The notes beneath the pieces are model-generated. The model saw only the letters and a program-made list of their open reading frames with translations, did not search any database and had not been told where the DNA came from. This document shows, piece after piece, positions 1 to 17,700 of a stretch of DNA of 64,000 nt (positions within the stretch are counted from its first letter, which is position 1; the number at the start of each line of letters is the position of its first letter). The stretch covers positions 620,001 to 684,000 of the forward strand of contig CM041199.1 in assembly GCA_023078555.1 (NCBI GenBank). The letters run 5' to 3'. The DNA comes from Ulva prolifera (lineage: Eukaryota > Chlorophyta > Ulvophyceae > Ulvales > Ulvaceae). The translations under genes were made by a program, and so were the position numbers.

Positions 1-27
1 ACACGTGCACTGTTGCGGAGCCGGGTG

Positions 28-289
28 CTATGACTGCCTCGGCGGCTCTCGTGGCCTCCTCATCCGCTCGGCGCGCGCGTGCCGGCGCCGCTCGCCGCGT
101 GGTGCCCCCTGCTGCACGAAGAGCCTCTGCGGACCCCTGAGCCACCCCACGCGGTGAGCGCGGGTGCCGAGCAGCATGCCGTTGCGGCTGAATCGTGTCG
201 CCGGAGGGGTCTGTGAGGCCCTGTGGACACCCGCTCCAGCACAGCCACGCTCGCCCCTCCGGAATCTGCATATCCGGACCACTTTGAAA
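28..289 (-). other. Possible terminal exon of the GH31 gene, frame unclear
   Basis: A pyrimidine-rich stretch ending in CCTGCAG gives a credible minus-strand acceptor at about 290. The frame in phase with the preceding exon stays open to a TAG at 28-30, but its Arg-rich product does not look like the GH31 C-terminal beta domain. Another frame is open to the window edge. Either this is a divergent last exon, the gene is truncated, or the true exon lies to the left of the window. Confidence 0.2.
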
Positions 290-625
290 CCTGCAGGAGG
301 TCAAAAAGACAATGAAGTGAGGGGAAAAGAACATGCAGGGCAAGCAGTGCGGAAATCTGAGGCCGGTCGACACTGCGGCTGTCGAGGGGCGTACTGTAGC
401 TTGTCCTGTGACGCCAACACCGTAAGCACGGCTGGGAGGCAGAAAGCACCTATCCCCTGTGACTGTACTTGTATTCACAGCAAACAGGCCACAGACGCCA
501 GGGCAGTCACTGGAACACTAGTGCTACGTTAATGCAGGCCGAACGTGATAATGTCGCTGCCCTGGTGGACACAGCAGCCCTTCCGGCAGCACTGTGCATG
601 TATGCATGCATGCAGTCACACGCAC

Positions 626-6620
<5,995 letters not shown>

Positions 6621-8221
6621 GTACCGCCCGATCAGCAGCCCAGTTCGCTGCTGCTGATAGTACTGCACATGCTCCAGCCTCATTTTGGTGTGGCAAGGGT
6701 CGCTAGTGTAAGCGCGAGCCTGAAAGCTGCTACCATCCACGCCATGGCAATTGCCGTGAGGTGTCACACACTCGACAGGACCAGCATGCGAAACTGATGC
6801 AACTCCCAGAGGATAGCTCAAACAATCGAAGCTTTCATGTATGTTCATCATGTCGCGGCGAGGGCACACCGCAGTCACGTTTGCTTTCATCTGACACAGC
6901 GCAAGATTGATCATGCTGGCCCACCGTTGGCGCAGAATTCCAAACCACAGAGAATGCAAATAACCACCAGCTCCCACTACAAGCCAACATATTGGAAGCT
7001 TTGTGGCGCTTGTGTCACACTTTGCCTGCGCGAGGCACTCGCTGCTCGAGGAGACCGGAGGTGACACGGATTCCGGACCGACGTCGGCATCGTCATTTTA
7101 CATCTTGCAGCACTGCCTGTCTACGCATAATGTATAGTCGGCCTACGAGAATACCATATATCACGCGTCCGTCGTCTAGCACTGATGTAACTCATGCGGA
7201 CCCTTGCACGGCATGATGTGAAATATGCTGCGTGGCGGACCGTCCATGTGTGATGCACCACGTCGTTTACACGGCGAGATGATGGGCGTGTCCACTGGCA
7301 GCGCAATTCGGATTTTTCTCGCGAGTCCATCTGCGAGACTGGCATGTCTGATCCTTCCTGCTCACACACTGCGATCGATGCAAACGGATTCAATTTCTCT
7401 TGCCCAAACCGCGTCTCACCAGTCGCAGAGCTAGAGGGAGCCAAGTTGCTCAACCAATGCGAACGCCTTCCGGCTGCGCAACTGCGCAAATACCCTTACA
7501 TTTGTCTCGTGTGCGGCTCGTGCGGACCCGAGATTTTCCATAAGCGGTGTGCGCACAGCTGCTTCTGCTTGGGTCGTGCCGCCGGTCACGGCGCAATCGC
7601 TATGCATGCCACGCCGGCACAGCTTATAGGATTTTCACGGACGCCATCGCCTGGTTGAGTCGTTGCATTGACCGCCTTCGGGCCCAAGAGTGGTTCTCAG
7701 CGCGGTGCTTCCGAATCCTGGCTGCCAGGGGATCCCGGCTACCAGTCTATATCGCGGTCGCTATATCGCCGTCTATGCATATCTCTTCCGTCTCGGAGTG
7801 CATACGTGCTTCGCGGCATGGGCGTTGCACTCTTGCGCGCTTCCCCTAGTGTCCGAGGCGCACCCCACCGCAGCGCGCTGTGGCGATAGCTGCTGACCGA
7901 TGACCCAGCGCACGCACACGCCGCGTGGGCACGCCAGCTGTGCAAGAGCATGGTGCTGTCGGCATCCCTTCACCCGAGTTGCCCTTGCGTTTCTATACCA
8001 ACTTGTGCGGCCATAAATGCACGCGTTCAATTCCGTTTCAGAACGGTCGGCCTGAAGACAAGTCTCCTCTCCTCTCTGGCGCCCTCCGCTCGCCGGAGCG
8101 CTCGCCGGGTCGATGCCGGTGACTCCTGAGTTCGATGGGCGACACGCGATTTCATGGTCACACGGGGCCCAATAGTCCGGAGTGGCCTCCGCACATGCTA
8201 TCAGCACCCATGGTTGCCGGG

Positions 8222-8254
<33 letters not shown>

Positions 8255-9240
8255 GGGGGGTATGGGTGCAGATCTGTGCCTTGTGGGGGCCACATGCATG
8301 CATGCACATGCATGTACACGTGTGAGGCGCCTCTGCAGTGCGTGGGGGTCGCGAGCGAGCCTTTGGGATGGCAGTGCAAGCCTGGGGGTGCTTAAGAAGG
8401 TGTGTCGGCCCGGCTGCAGGAGGTACCGGAGGTGCCGCGTGAGGAGGCATGCATGTTCCACCTGGTTGGTCTCCTAGGAGACTGACGCTGGTGCAGATAG
8501 TGTGCAGGCGCAGGACTTGCATACAGAGCTCTGGTCGCCCGAGCTTGGCAGAGGCGAAAGGGCCACACCCCGCAAACCGCATTTGTCCTTGCTGCACATG
8601 TTTCCGTGCATACACTGGCGCTGCATGTACAGGGACAAGCACTGCTGCATCCATACAGCAGCGAGGACGATGATCACATACACAAGTGTGATCATGACAC
8701 GATGGTCGCTGTGAGGCGCTGTGAGGAAACATATTGTTGCAGGTGCCAGCCTACTGGGTGCTTAGATAACCGATGCTTTCCAGCTTGGTTCAAATGGACG
8801 CCAGCTGACGCATGCACATTTAAGCAGCAGTGGTGACAGTTGTACTACCTGTTTGTCCCGAAGACGGTGTCGTCTACCTTGCAGCTGCCAACAGTGCATC
8901 CCTGGCAATTACTCCATCGCATTGTTTTGCTCGCAGGCTCATGGCTGGAACACGGCAACACCTCAAATCTCAGCTTGCGCCATATTTCCATTCGAGGTGA
9001 GTTCATTGAATTATCAGATGCACAAGGCATGCCTGCGACATTGGCCCCAGTCACGGACCGGGGTATCACGGAATCCACGAAGTTTGCTGTACAATGCAAA
9101 AATGGTGCAGTAGCTGCTTTTACCTGTACCTTCAAAAACAATTCCTGTCGGACGCTTTCGGTCGATTCCACTGGAATGTCGCTGATCGCGATGGCATGTG
9201 GCCGTTCCGACTGTGTGCTTCACTCGTCAGTGCACCTTAG

Positions 9241-10629
9241 GCTGCGGCTGCTCGCAGATCCTCCAGCTCTTCGTCATCGGATGAGGACGAAGACAATATA
9301 TTTGCCGCAAATGGTGTCGATGCGGACGAAGTCGAGCGAGATGAGCCAGTGCTTTGCCCGTGGGAGGACTACAAAAGTGCCTTCAGAATCCTGGCGCTGT
9401 GGGCCAAGAGGATGGCCTGCCAGGTCGCAGGCGACAATCATCCAAAGATAGAAGGTGTCTGGCTTTACGTCATCTTGAAGGAAGCTGGGTACTGCCGTCC
9501 TTTTGTCACCACTGAAGGGAACAGTCAACAGCCTACACCATCACATGCCCCATCTACCATTCCCGTCATCCGCCGAGGAAATCAAGACATCATTCACGGG
9601 GGGCTGAGCTTACCGTATGGACCCTACATAACTGGCGTTCATGTGCAAGCTCGTGCAAAAGACCAAGGATGGTGCAGTGATCCATCTGCGGGCTCATGGG
9701 TGTGCTTATCTTTGCTTTATGCATGCAAAAGCTGCATCAGACTTTACTGCACTGCAAGAGATGACCTTTCGGGAATGTACATGTGTCCAGAAACTAGTTG
9801 TCATGTCTGAGATTTCACGAATACGGTCGTTGTATCCTTCCTAAAGCTGCTTGTACAAATAGAATTCGAAAGCCAGCTGGCCTCAAATTATCCCAGAGAG
9901 CCCTGGCTGCAGATGTGAATCACAGTCCAGCGCCCCGATGACCTTCAGCGGCCACCTGCAGCGTCCAGGTAGAGCGGACTCACCCCGTGCCCAACAATCA
10001 GCAAGTGCACATGGGAAGGCACACCAGCGTGTACCACACAGCGTGCTGTATGATCACATCTTCCACGACGATGAGGGGAAAACACCAACCGTGAGTAGAC
10101 CTTGCACACAAAAGAAGCGGCCACACATGGGAGACTGGGTCACACCAACAAAGTGGCACTGCGCATCCATGTGTGTGGTCCATGGCACGTCTGTGTAGCC
10201 ATGCACAGACAAAACAACATAGCCGGATTTGCTATCTGCATCATGCAAACAATTGCAAGCCATCTGACCCATCAGGTACAGACAAGACTGGCTGGCGGGA
10301 TCATTGCAGGCGTGCCAAGTTGAGCAGAGTTGATTGTGCAGACATGGGGGGAGCTAGCTTGGGGCTCCGCATCGGATGAGCAGGTGGACGTCCAAGTGTC
10401 CGAACAGCGCTTCGAAGTGTACCGAAACGCTGTCAACGTCCAAGGCTGGCAGGACCATGATGTTGTGTTTGAGGGTGACCGTCTACAGGCGCTCCTGGAT
10501 GCCAGGCCGCTGTCCCAGCCTGGGTCGCCACCATTGCTGCTCTTCATGATTCGTTCAGCGTTTCCTGGCTGGTATCACACTGTCGCCAGCGTTGAGCTGG
10601 TGGTGGAATGGGAACCCGTTCTCAACTGA
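9241..10629 (+). CDS. Protein with SRDQGW/YPGW-type module, copy A (3' part of gene)
   Basis: Two exon blocks are clear. The first, 9241-9699, follows a CTTAG acceptor and encodes a Ser/Asp/Glu-rich stretch (RSSSSSSSDEDEDN), a helix (WEDYKSAFRILALWAKRM), then YITGVHVQARAKDQGWCSDP up to a donor after GSW. A 66-base in-phase internal intron near 9455-9519 is possible. The last exon, 10342-10629, encodes a stretch ending LFMIRSAFPGWYHTVASVEL and a stop. The pair resembles a module frequent in fungal proteins of unknown function (SRDQGW with SWTWFE, then W-R-NVHA, then RAxYPGWxNxV). Joining exons between 9,700 and 10,341 and the N-terminus are unresolved. Function unknown; copy A may be decaying. 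Confidence 0.5.
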
Positions 10630-11360
10630 TGCCTGAATCCGCAGGTATTTGACGAAGATTTGACTTTATCAAGGTCAACCCTCAGCATACTGAATGGCCA
10701 TCAAAGCCTAGGCAGTTGAGACATGTGTGTGCATCAGCCTGGCACAATGAGAACAACTGGGCAATGACATGTGTGCCCTGTACATGGCGGGACAAATCAT
10801 GATAGTGCCGCTTCGTCCGTAGAGACTGGAGTATTAGTCCCTCTTTTAGGCCCCGCTCACCCTCGTCAACAAGCCTGTGGAACGTACCGGATTTTGAAAC
10901 GTGTTTCAGGATGACATTGCAGTACAGTGCAATGCCACCGAGTGTGTTTGCAGCGACCCCATTGTGGCTGAGCTGATTCGGAGCTTTCTAGCACAGGATA
11001 GATATGATAGATGGCACGTTTGAGACTGCAAGTGTGTAGTTCTGAAGAATTCTGAAATGTGTACACTGCCAGTCCCTGAAATACATCGGCTGACCAAAGA
11101 CCATGATTATTATATTACAAATCGTATAAGCAGAAATAGCCTTTCATCAGCGGTTGAGCTACCTTGTGAGGCAAGCTGTCATTCTTTCGCACAACAATCA
11201 CACCGTCCATGTCTAATCATGTCGATCACAACCGGTGATCTTTCAGGCACAGCCATCGTTTCCTATTGGTAGCTAGATAGCCTCGACATTGCAGCATGCA
11301 GTAGTGTCTGCCACAGAGTTCTCCACTCCTAGGTCTGCTAGCATGCTGGACAGATGCAGG

Positions 11361-11453
11361 CTAGATCAGGAGTTTCTCCACCTCACCCTGCAGCTTGATG
11401 ATCTGTTGGTTGGTGGCACTTTGGTCGTTTGAAGTGGTCGAGGCTGCAATCAC
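11361..11453 (-). pseudogene. Orphan last exon of SNU13 (duplicated fragment)
   Basis: Matches the terminal SNU13 exon at 26,335-26,427 codon for codon from the acceptor to the stop, with two Ile-to-Thr changes (STTSNDQSATNQQ against [13 protein letters not shown]). The match continues only about 20 bases into intron 4 before unrelated sequence starts, so no upstream exons accompany it. It is a by-product of the tandem duplication and cannot make SNU13. It could still be used as a terminal exon or as antisense 3' sequence for the convergent copy-A gene. Confidence 0.9.
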
Positions 11454-11509
11454 CTGCACTCAAGGCTCTGCCCTCACTGCCATCCCTCCATAATGTTGAG
11501 ACTGCGGGG

Positions 11510-11596
11510 ATGACAGGCATATGTGGTCCCGTTAATTCGGAGTTGTCAATGTCCAATAGGATACGGCTCAGTAAATTTAGATTTACTTTACTTTTA
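11510..11596 (+). repeat. Dispersed short repeat tail, copy 1 (retrotransposon target)
   Basis: The run GGCATATGTGGTCC, TTGTCAATGTCCAATAGGAT and AGATTTACTTTACTTT recurs at about 60,597-60,715 and, more diverged, at about 55,131-55,250 and 36,283-36,400. The retrotransposon entered the T-rich 3' end of this copy. Confidence 0.75.
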
Positions 11597-12396
11597 TGTT
11601 GTGAGATATCTCTCACACTAGCGCATGCTGGCACAATTAACACCTTTTCTTATATGCGCAGCGGCTTGTCCAGCCATGTGGACGGTCGCACACGCATAGC
11701 TTTTGAATTACCGATCGAGTTGTACACAGTATGATCACACGTACGCTCAGTAGGCTTACGTGCCTGCACTCGCCACGTGTGACTGCACGCGTCCACCAGC
11801 CTTACGTGCACATTGCATCAGCACTGTGTACAGCCTTCTCCCGGCACAATGTGTCCCGTCATAGGCTTATTATGGCTTTATGCGGCTAGCCGAATCGTTA
11901 CTGCACATATTACGTCTTACTGTGTGCATTACCGCCGTTACACAGGGTCCGCCCGGCGGGCTCCAGGGTTGGCATGCACGATAATATCTGTACAGCCACC
12001 CAGAGCTGCCCACAAATTACGTGCGCTGCCTTGCTTACACTCATCTCAGGCTCTGTGAGCCACAATTTAAGATCTCCCGCGCTTATGCGGGATCTGGGAT
12101 CAGTGTGGCAGTTATGCGGCACGATTCGGCGAGGCCAGCTTTGACAGGGGGATTGACCTGGGCGCACACACCCCGGTATTTATACCGAGCGCTTGCTGGG
12201 ACCAGGCACGCTTTACAGTAGTCTGGTTGGGGCGCCTTCCATTCCTGCACTGGCACGTCGCATCCCTGCGTGTAAGTGTACCCCTGCTCTGTTTGTGCCT
12301 ATACAGCCCTCGTGCTGCGGCAATCTTGGCCCATCACCGTTTCTACTTACTGCCATCGAGGTCTGTTACCCAAGACCAGACCAATAGGTCTCAACA
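11597..12396 (+). repeat. 5' LTR (800 bp)
   Basis: Begins TGTTGTGAGATATC and ends AATAGGTCTCAACA, with TGTTG/CAACA inverted termini. It appears identical to 20,587-21,386. Short reading frames inside it are identical in both LTRs and are not taken as genes. The promoter and R region should lie here but no TATA box was assigned. Confidence 0.97.
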
Positions 12397-12410
12397 GGTA
12401 TCGATTCTGC
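12397..12410 (+). other. Probable primer-binding site (non-canonical)
   Basis: Sequence directly after the 5' LTR reads GGTATCGATTCTGC. GGTATC matches the start of an initiator-Met tRNA site (TGGTATC...) without its first T, and the match ends after six bases. The primer may be another tRNA or a self-primer. Confidence 0.4.
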
Positions 12411-12450
12411 TAAGTTCCCTGGCCTGATTAACTCGACCGAGGCGCTGCAG

Positions 12451-14751
12451 ATGGCTGGCGACGACGTCACAATGGGCGACACCGCGATTACGTGGGAAAC
12501 AGCTCGCGACTCGCTGGTCTCTCCGTCTGAGTGCAATTATTCGCTTGACCAATCCCAGAATCCGGGGCTGTCTGCGTTTCCCCAGTCGGATTTGGATTAT
12601 ATCAGGCGGCTGTTCAGTATGTTGTCGTGGTTACAGTCGTTGTTAGTGGCGAGCGCGGCCGAGTTTGACAAATCTGCGTTCCAGACTGTGAGTAGAGACG
12701 CGCGTCAACTGTTCGTCGAGTCTGCCCTGTCTGCTGATGAAGTGCCATTCCAGCCACTTGAGCGTAAGCAGTCGGTTGAGGTGCTCAAGCGTGCATTGAA
12801 GCCGGCTACGGCGTTTACATGCGGCACGGAGTGGGGCCCTTGTGCTGGCCCGGTGCGTGATCTGCTCGGCCCGGCCGCTATGACCCTTATGGTCTGGCTA
12901 GGCCCGAAGTTTGCCCAGCCGTTGCTGGATATGGCCTATGCGTTTGCTTCTGATTACAAGAGCTTTGCGCTGGCGTTTCTGTCTTGTCCCGTCAAGAATG
13001 ACCACTTAGGGTTGCTGGGCGCAAAGGAGAGGACCTTGAAGCTCCGAACCTCGTCTGCCGTGACCAGCCACGGAGCAGCCATTGTTAGCTTGGCCAAGGC
13101 GGCCGAGCCTATCATTCATGACATTACTCACGCAGTCTGGCACGCGTTTACAAGTGCAAAGTATTGTGTTAAGAACGTGTCCGAGCTGTTTCCCACGGCG
13201 CACGTATCCGAGATTACCAAGGCTGAGGCGCTTCAGTACCGAGATTGCTCGGCCAGCGTCGCAGCGCAGGTGCAGACCGTCTTACCCATTACATCATCTC
13301 TGCCAGAATGCAACCCAAATTTTGCAGACGATCAGTCTCACAATTGGTTTCGTAGCGCACAGTATACGTTTTCAGCCATTAAAATGCCCACAGCCGCCGC
13401 TCTACGCGGTGACCCTTTGTCAGAGCTGCGGTGGCACAAGTTTCAGAGTGACGTTTTGCATGCGCGTTCGAATTGTCGACAGCTTTCTGAGCGCCAGGTT
13501 ATTCAACACATCACGACCACATTTTCACGCACTGACCAGCATTTCTCGGCAGCGCAAGAGGCCGCTCTGAATCCGTCGTGCACGCTTAGACAGTGGCTTG
13601 AGGTCATACGTGATTTTTACTTTACAAGTGGCCAATTTAGGCATAACATTGAATTGGCATGGCAACGTTATGATGCCGCTGAGTCTGTCGATTTCAATGA
13701 GCTTATTCATCATATTAAAACTTATTACAGATTAATTTTCCTGGATTATGCACACATGCAAGGCAAGCAAAGCCTCCTGGATTTTGCATGCATATTGTTT
13801 ACGAAGATCCAGCACCTCATGCAGCCTGTGTGCACATCGGCGTTGGCTGGTACTCTGCGCATGTTTATGCCGTTGTCTACTCTGTTGGAGAAATTTAATG
13901 TAGAGCTTAAACCTGCGATCGGCGGTTGTGCACAGAGCGCGGACGCGACTGCTGTTCACTTTATCACATGGTCCGTCACGCAGCTACAACAAGTGCGTGA
14001 GTCAGCAAACACAGTTAAGCGCTTTGCTGGTGACACACCGGATTATAATATTGATTATGCCATGTTGCACTCAAAGCGCAAACCGCAGCCACATACCCCC
14101 GGCGACACCAAGTTACAGGCGGCGGCTGCTGTATTACCCGGCCCTCCTCTTCATCGCGACACTGGTGTGCAGCCAGGCCGTGGGGGCCAGCCAAAGGCGG
14201 CTAGAGCGGCACACTTCCCGGGGCTTAAGGAGGTGGCCAACTCCACAGAAGAGGCGGTCGTTAGGCCGTGGGTCGAGGACTTCTGCAGAAATGCGGCGGC
14301 ACCACAGGATTTGCGCAAGGCACTGAGCCTAGAATTACAGGGTGGCCCCACTTCTGTTCATGGTGCCTTGGCGAGGGCGACCACCCCCTTACCGCCGGGC
14401 GTGCAGGCCACATTTGTTTATTGTGCCACCATGATGTTGCGCATGTACTACCTGTACCCCTTTAAGCAATGCTACCTCTGCCCATCTGCGAGGCAGAACC
14501 CGCAGGCGGGGTTACACCAGCTCAGCCATTGCGCCGCCTTCTTATCAGCCGTGCCACGGGACGCCCGCGAGGCATTCTTCGTGGAGGAATTCAACAAGCA
14601 GCGGGCTCTTACTCCGATGCCCCCGCAGTACACCAGCCCCCCAGCCCGGCGTCGAGATGGCAAGAGGGACCGGTATGATCCCATCCGCAAAGGGACTGGC
14701 AATCACCCCAAGCGGACACGCAATGATCAGCCACAGCAACATGTCCGCTGA
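12451..14751 (+). CDS. gag: Gag polyprotein of the retrotransposon (766 aa)
   Basis: Structural protein expected to assemble cytoplasmic particles that package the element RNA. The ATG at 12,451 is the first in a long open frame after the leader. The body is helical and lacks the usual CX2CX4HX4C knuckle. Near the C-terminus a different Cys/His cluster occurs (C674, C677, H689, H693, C694) that could bind zinc or RNA, followed by a very basic tail rich in Arg, Lys and Gln. 766 residues is long for a Ty3/gypsy Gag. The frame ends at UGA 14,749-14,751 and stays open directly beyond it into pol. Confidence 0.9.
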   Translation: MAGDDVTMGDTAITWETARDSLVSPSECNYSLDQSQNPGLSAFPQSDLDYIRRLFSMLSWLQSLLVASAAEFDKSAFQTVSRDARQLFVESALSADEVPFQPLERKQSVEVLKRALKPATAFTCGTEWGPCAGPVRDLLGPAAMTLMVWLGPKFAQPLLDMAYAFASDYKSFALAFLSCPVKNDHLGLLGAKERTLKLRTSSAVTSHGAAIVSLAKAAEPIIHDITHAVWHAFTSAKYCVKNVSELFPTAHVSEITKAEALQYRDCSASVAAQVQTVLPITSSLPECNPNFADDQSHNWFRSAQYTFSAIKMPTAAALRGDPLSELRWHKFQSDVLHARSNCRQLSERQVIQHITTTFSRTDQHFSAAQEAALNPSCTLRQWLEVIRDFYFTSGQFRHNIELAWQRYDAAESVDFNELIHHIKTYYRLIFLDYAHMQGKQSLLDFACILFTKIQHLMQPVCTSALAGTLRMFMPLSTLLEKFNVELKPAIGGCAQSADATAVHFITWSVTQLQQVRESANTVKRFAGDTPDYNIDYAMLHSKRKPQPHTPGDTKLQAAAAVLPGPPLHRDTGVQPGRGGQPKAARAAHFPGLKEVANSTEEAVVRPWVEDFCRNAAAPQDLRKALSLELQGGPTSVHGALARATTPLPPGVQATFVYCATMMLRMYYLYPFKQCYLCPSARQNPQAGLHQLSHCAAFLSAVPRDAREAFFVEEFNKQRALTPMPPQYTSPPARRRDGKRDRYDPIRKGTGNHPKRTRNDQPQQHVR

Positions 14752-17700
14752 GACGAAGGCAAGCCTCCCATTGCGTGCCCACAATGGGCGGCAGCGCCAC
14801 ATGTACTGGCACCTCATTTATCTCCACCACATGCAACTTGTTTTGATTCGTCCTTCATGTCAGGCTCGGCATCGTTATTTGACCTGCACAAACTCAATGA
14901 GAACATTGTGGTTACACTGCCTTGCACTGCCGAAGCGCAAGTGGCCATTCGGCACATACACACCATTGATATGCATCAGCACAAAATCACGGTGGTAGTG
15001 CCCGCTCGTATCTTTGAGTCTTCCACCTTTATACCGTTCCTAAGACAACACACGCAGACACGGGTGGATGAGGCACGCAACTTATTGCAATTCATATCCG
15101 GCGCTCCCGTCCCCGGGCACCAGAAATACCATGTGTGCACAATGGTGAGCAACCAGCGATTATCAATATTACCATCGAAGAAGGCGGCGGTATCTGTCCA
15201 ACCAGCAGCCTTTGTAGATTTGGTGTGCACAATGCCGGCTCGCATTCATGGCAACTTTGCCCAAGCACTGGTCGACACGGCAGCAAATCATAGCATGGTA
15301 ACGCGCGGATTCTTGGATCGCCATAGCATTGCATACACTGCTTCGCAGAGTGTCACGGTCGGAATCTCCGGATCTGAGGCATCATGCTTGGGCAAGGTTG
15401 TTCTAAATACGCGAGTTGGGCGCCGTGTTATTAGTGTGAAATTTACTGTGGTGGACTCGCTACCCGCGGCCACCGGATCATATCAGCCGAACGAGGCCTT
15501 GTTCGCTTTGGATGTCATATCTGCAGTCGACATGTCCATCACATTCAAACACCCGCGCATTGTCGTATATGTACCCCCGCTGCGGAGCGGGCGTCGTAAA
15601 AAAGACAAACCCTACTTCCATATTATCCATGCTGGTCATTCGAAATTCACAAGTGAGTCTAGCACACAAGATGATTTTATGTGTTCGCAGCGTGAGCTGA
15701 AAGCATTAACTAGCAAGGCCAAACATGGCCAGCAACCCTTATATGTGGCTCATATTAGGCCCACAGTCGCGACATCCCCGATCTGTTGTGCTGGCACAAA
15801 GAAGAAAGGCTATTTGTCAGAGCAGGTTGCTCCCGCTCATGTCCCGCAAGACACATCGAACATTCCTGCCTGCATTAAGTCGGTTGTTGACAAACATAAA
15901 GGCGAGGGCGGCACTTTAGGCCCTCCCCCGCCGAACACGTCTGCGTCCGGTTTTGAAATGGATATTGATTTGTTGCCGGGCACCCGCCCGAGGGCCGCAC
16001 GCCAGTATAGACTCACACCCCGCGAGACTCTGGAGTTGGAAAAGCAGCTCAATCACTTGCTTACCATGGGCTGGGTGCAGCCCTCTGTATCTCCATGGGC
16101 GAGTTGTGTTCTATTTGCACCCAAGCCTGGGGGCAAGCTTCGCCTTTGCATTGATTACAGGTATCTGAATGAACACACTGTTAAAAATACCTACCCGTTA
16201 CCACGCATTGACACGCTGTTGGACCAATTACAAGGACATAAATTTTTCTCAGCACTTGATTTGCATTCGGGTTACCATCAAATCCGGTTGTCGTCAAAGG
16301 CGGGACCTAAGACTGCTTTTCGAACACCCGACGGTTTGTATGAATGGAAAGTCATGCCTTTTGGTCTGTCAAATGCCCCTTCAGTGTTTCAGCAAGCAAT
16401 GCACGTTGTTCTAAAGGGGCTCATAGGAAAAATCTGTTTGGCCTACCTTGATGACATTGTCGTATTAGCACGTTCTGAGGAAGAACACGCCAAACACCTT
16501 GACCTTGTGTTAACCAGATTGGCTGAACACAAGTTTTACTGCAATATAGACAAGTGTCAATTTGCCTTGCAAGAAATTAAATACTTAGGGCATGTTGTCA
16601 CTGCCGACACGGTCCAACCTGATCCATACAAAGTTCAAGTGCTGCAAGATTGGCCGGTAGCAGACTTGCAAAAGTCCACCAACAATATTCGGTCGTTCCT
16701 GGGCTTAGCCGGATACTTTAGGAGATTTGTTCCAAAATTTCCAACCCTAGCTGCACCCTTGCTCCAGCGCATTAGCTCCAAGGAAAGCATCCCCTGGACG
16801 AAGCAATGTGATGCAGCATTTGTGAACATAAAAAATGCACTGGTCAATGCTACAGTTATGCGGCACCCGGACCTTAACAAACCATTTCACATTTACACGG
16901 ACGCATCGGACTATGCTTACGGAGCTGTACTTACCCAGCAACATGAGGACACACTTTGTCCTGTTGCTTGGATAGGCCGCAAGATGAATAGAGCCGAGGA
17001 AAATTATTATACTCTTGAAAAAGAGCTGGGGGCAATTGTATTTGCATACCGGCAGTGGCGATGTTATTTGGAAAATAACCATACGGTTTTTATTCATTCA
17101 GACCACAACCCCCTTCGGTTTTTACAGACTCAGAAAAAGCTGTCGGGCAAACATGCCCGCTGGCTCGAGTCATTATCACGCATTGACTGGAAAATAACTT
17201 ATATTCCGGGTGACAAGAATGTTGTGGCTGATGCTGTTAGTCGTGCCACACACTTGCCTACAACGGAAGTTGTGCTGCATGATGGTCATACTTTGGCCGC
17301 TGAACGGCCGCATGAACCTTACAGAGCGTTGGCACTGACCAGCCTTCTAGTACGCAGGTCGCCTGGCCAGGCGCCGGCCTTGTCGGAGGGTTTTCCACCG
17401 CTGGCATTATCACAGCCACCCTCACGTGGCACGGTCATTATGGACTCCCCCCGGGGTTCCCCATCGGCATGGCATACTGCCGACAGACCGGCCGCCACGA
17501 CTTTATTTTCCCCCAGGACACAGGATCGTCAGGACCTGCGCCGGGCGCTGGGGCTGCTCAACCCAAGCAACCCCGCTTACCCGGTAATCCGGGACATGTT
17601 ACGGCAGGCAACTGCCACCCCCACGGCCACCATCAGGGGTCCCCCTCAGCCGCTGCCCCCTCTCCAGGCGGCAGCGTCCTCTCAGCCGGTCAAGCCGTCC

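Larger units (their letters stand above)
7068..11475. repeat. Tandem segmental duplication, copy A (4.4 kb)
   Basis: Homologous to 21,400-26,450 over its whole length. The shared order is a TTCCGGACC block, a poly-G tract (8.22 kb here, 23.04 kb in copy B), the 3' exons of a plus-strand gene, and the last exon of SNU13 on the minus strand. Copy A is about 0.6 kb shorter, chiefly because about 500 bases present at 21.5-22.0 kb are absent. Single-base differences are frequent, so the duplication is much older than the retrotransposon between the copies. From 7,068 to 9,240 no exon could be fixed with confidence. Confidence 0.85.

Noticed and set aside
11813-12058. Small open frames inside the LTRs (identical at 20,803-21,048)
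   Set aside because: Not conserved as proteins in any family known to me; expected by chance in an 800-bp LTR.
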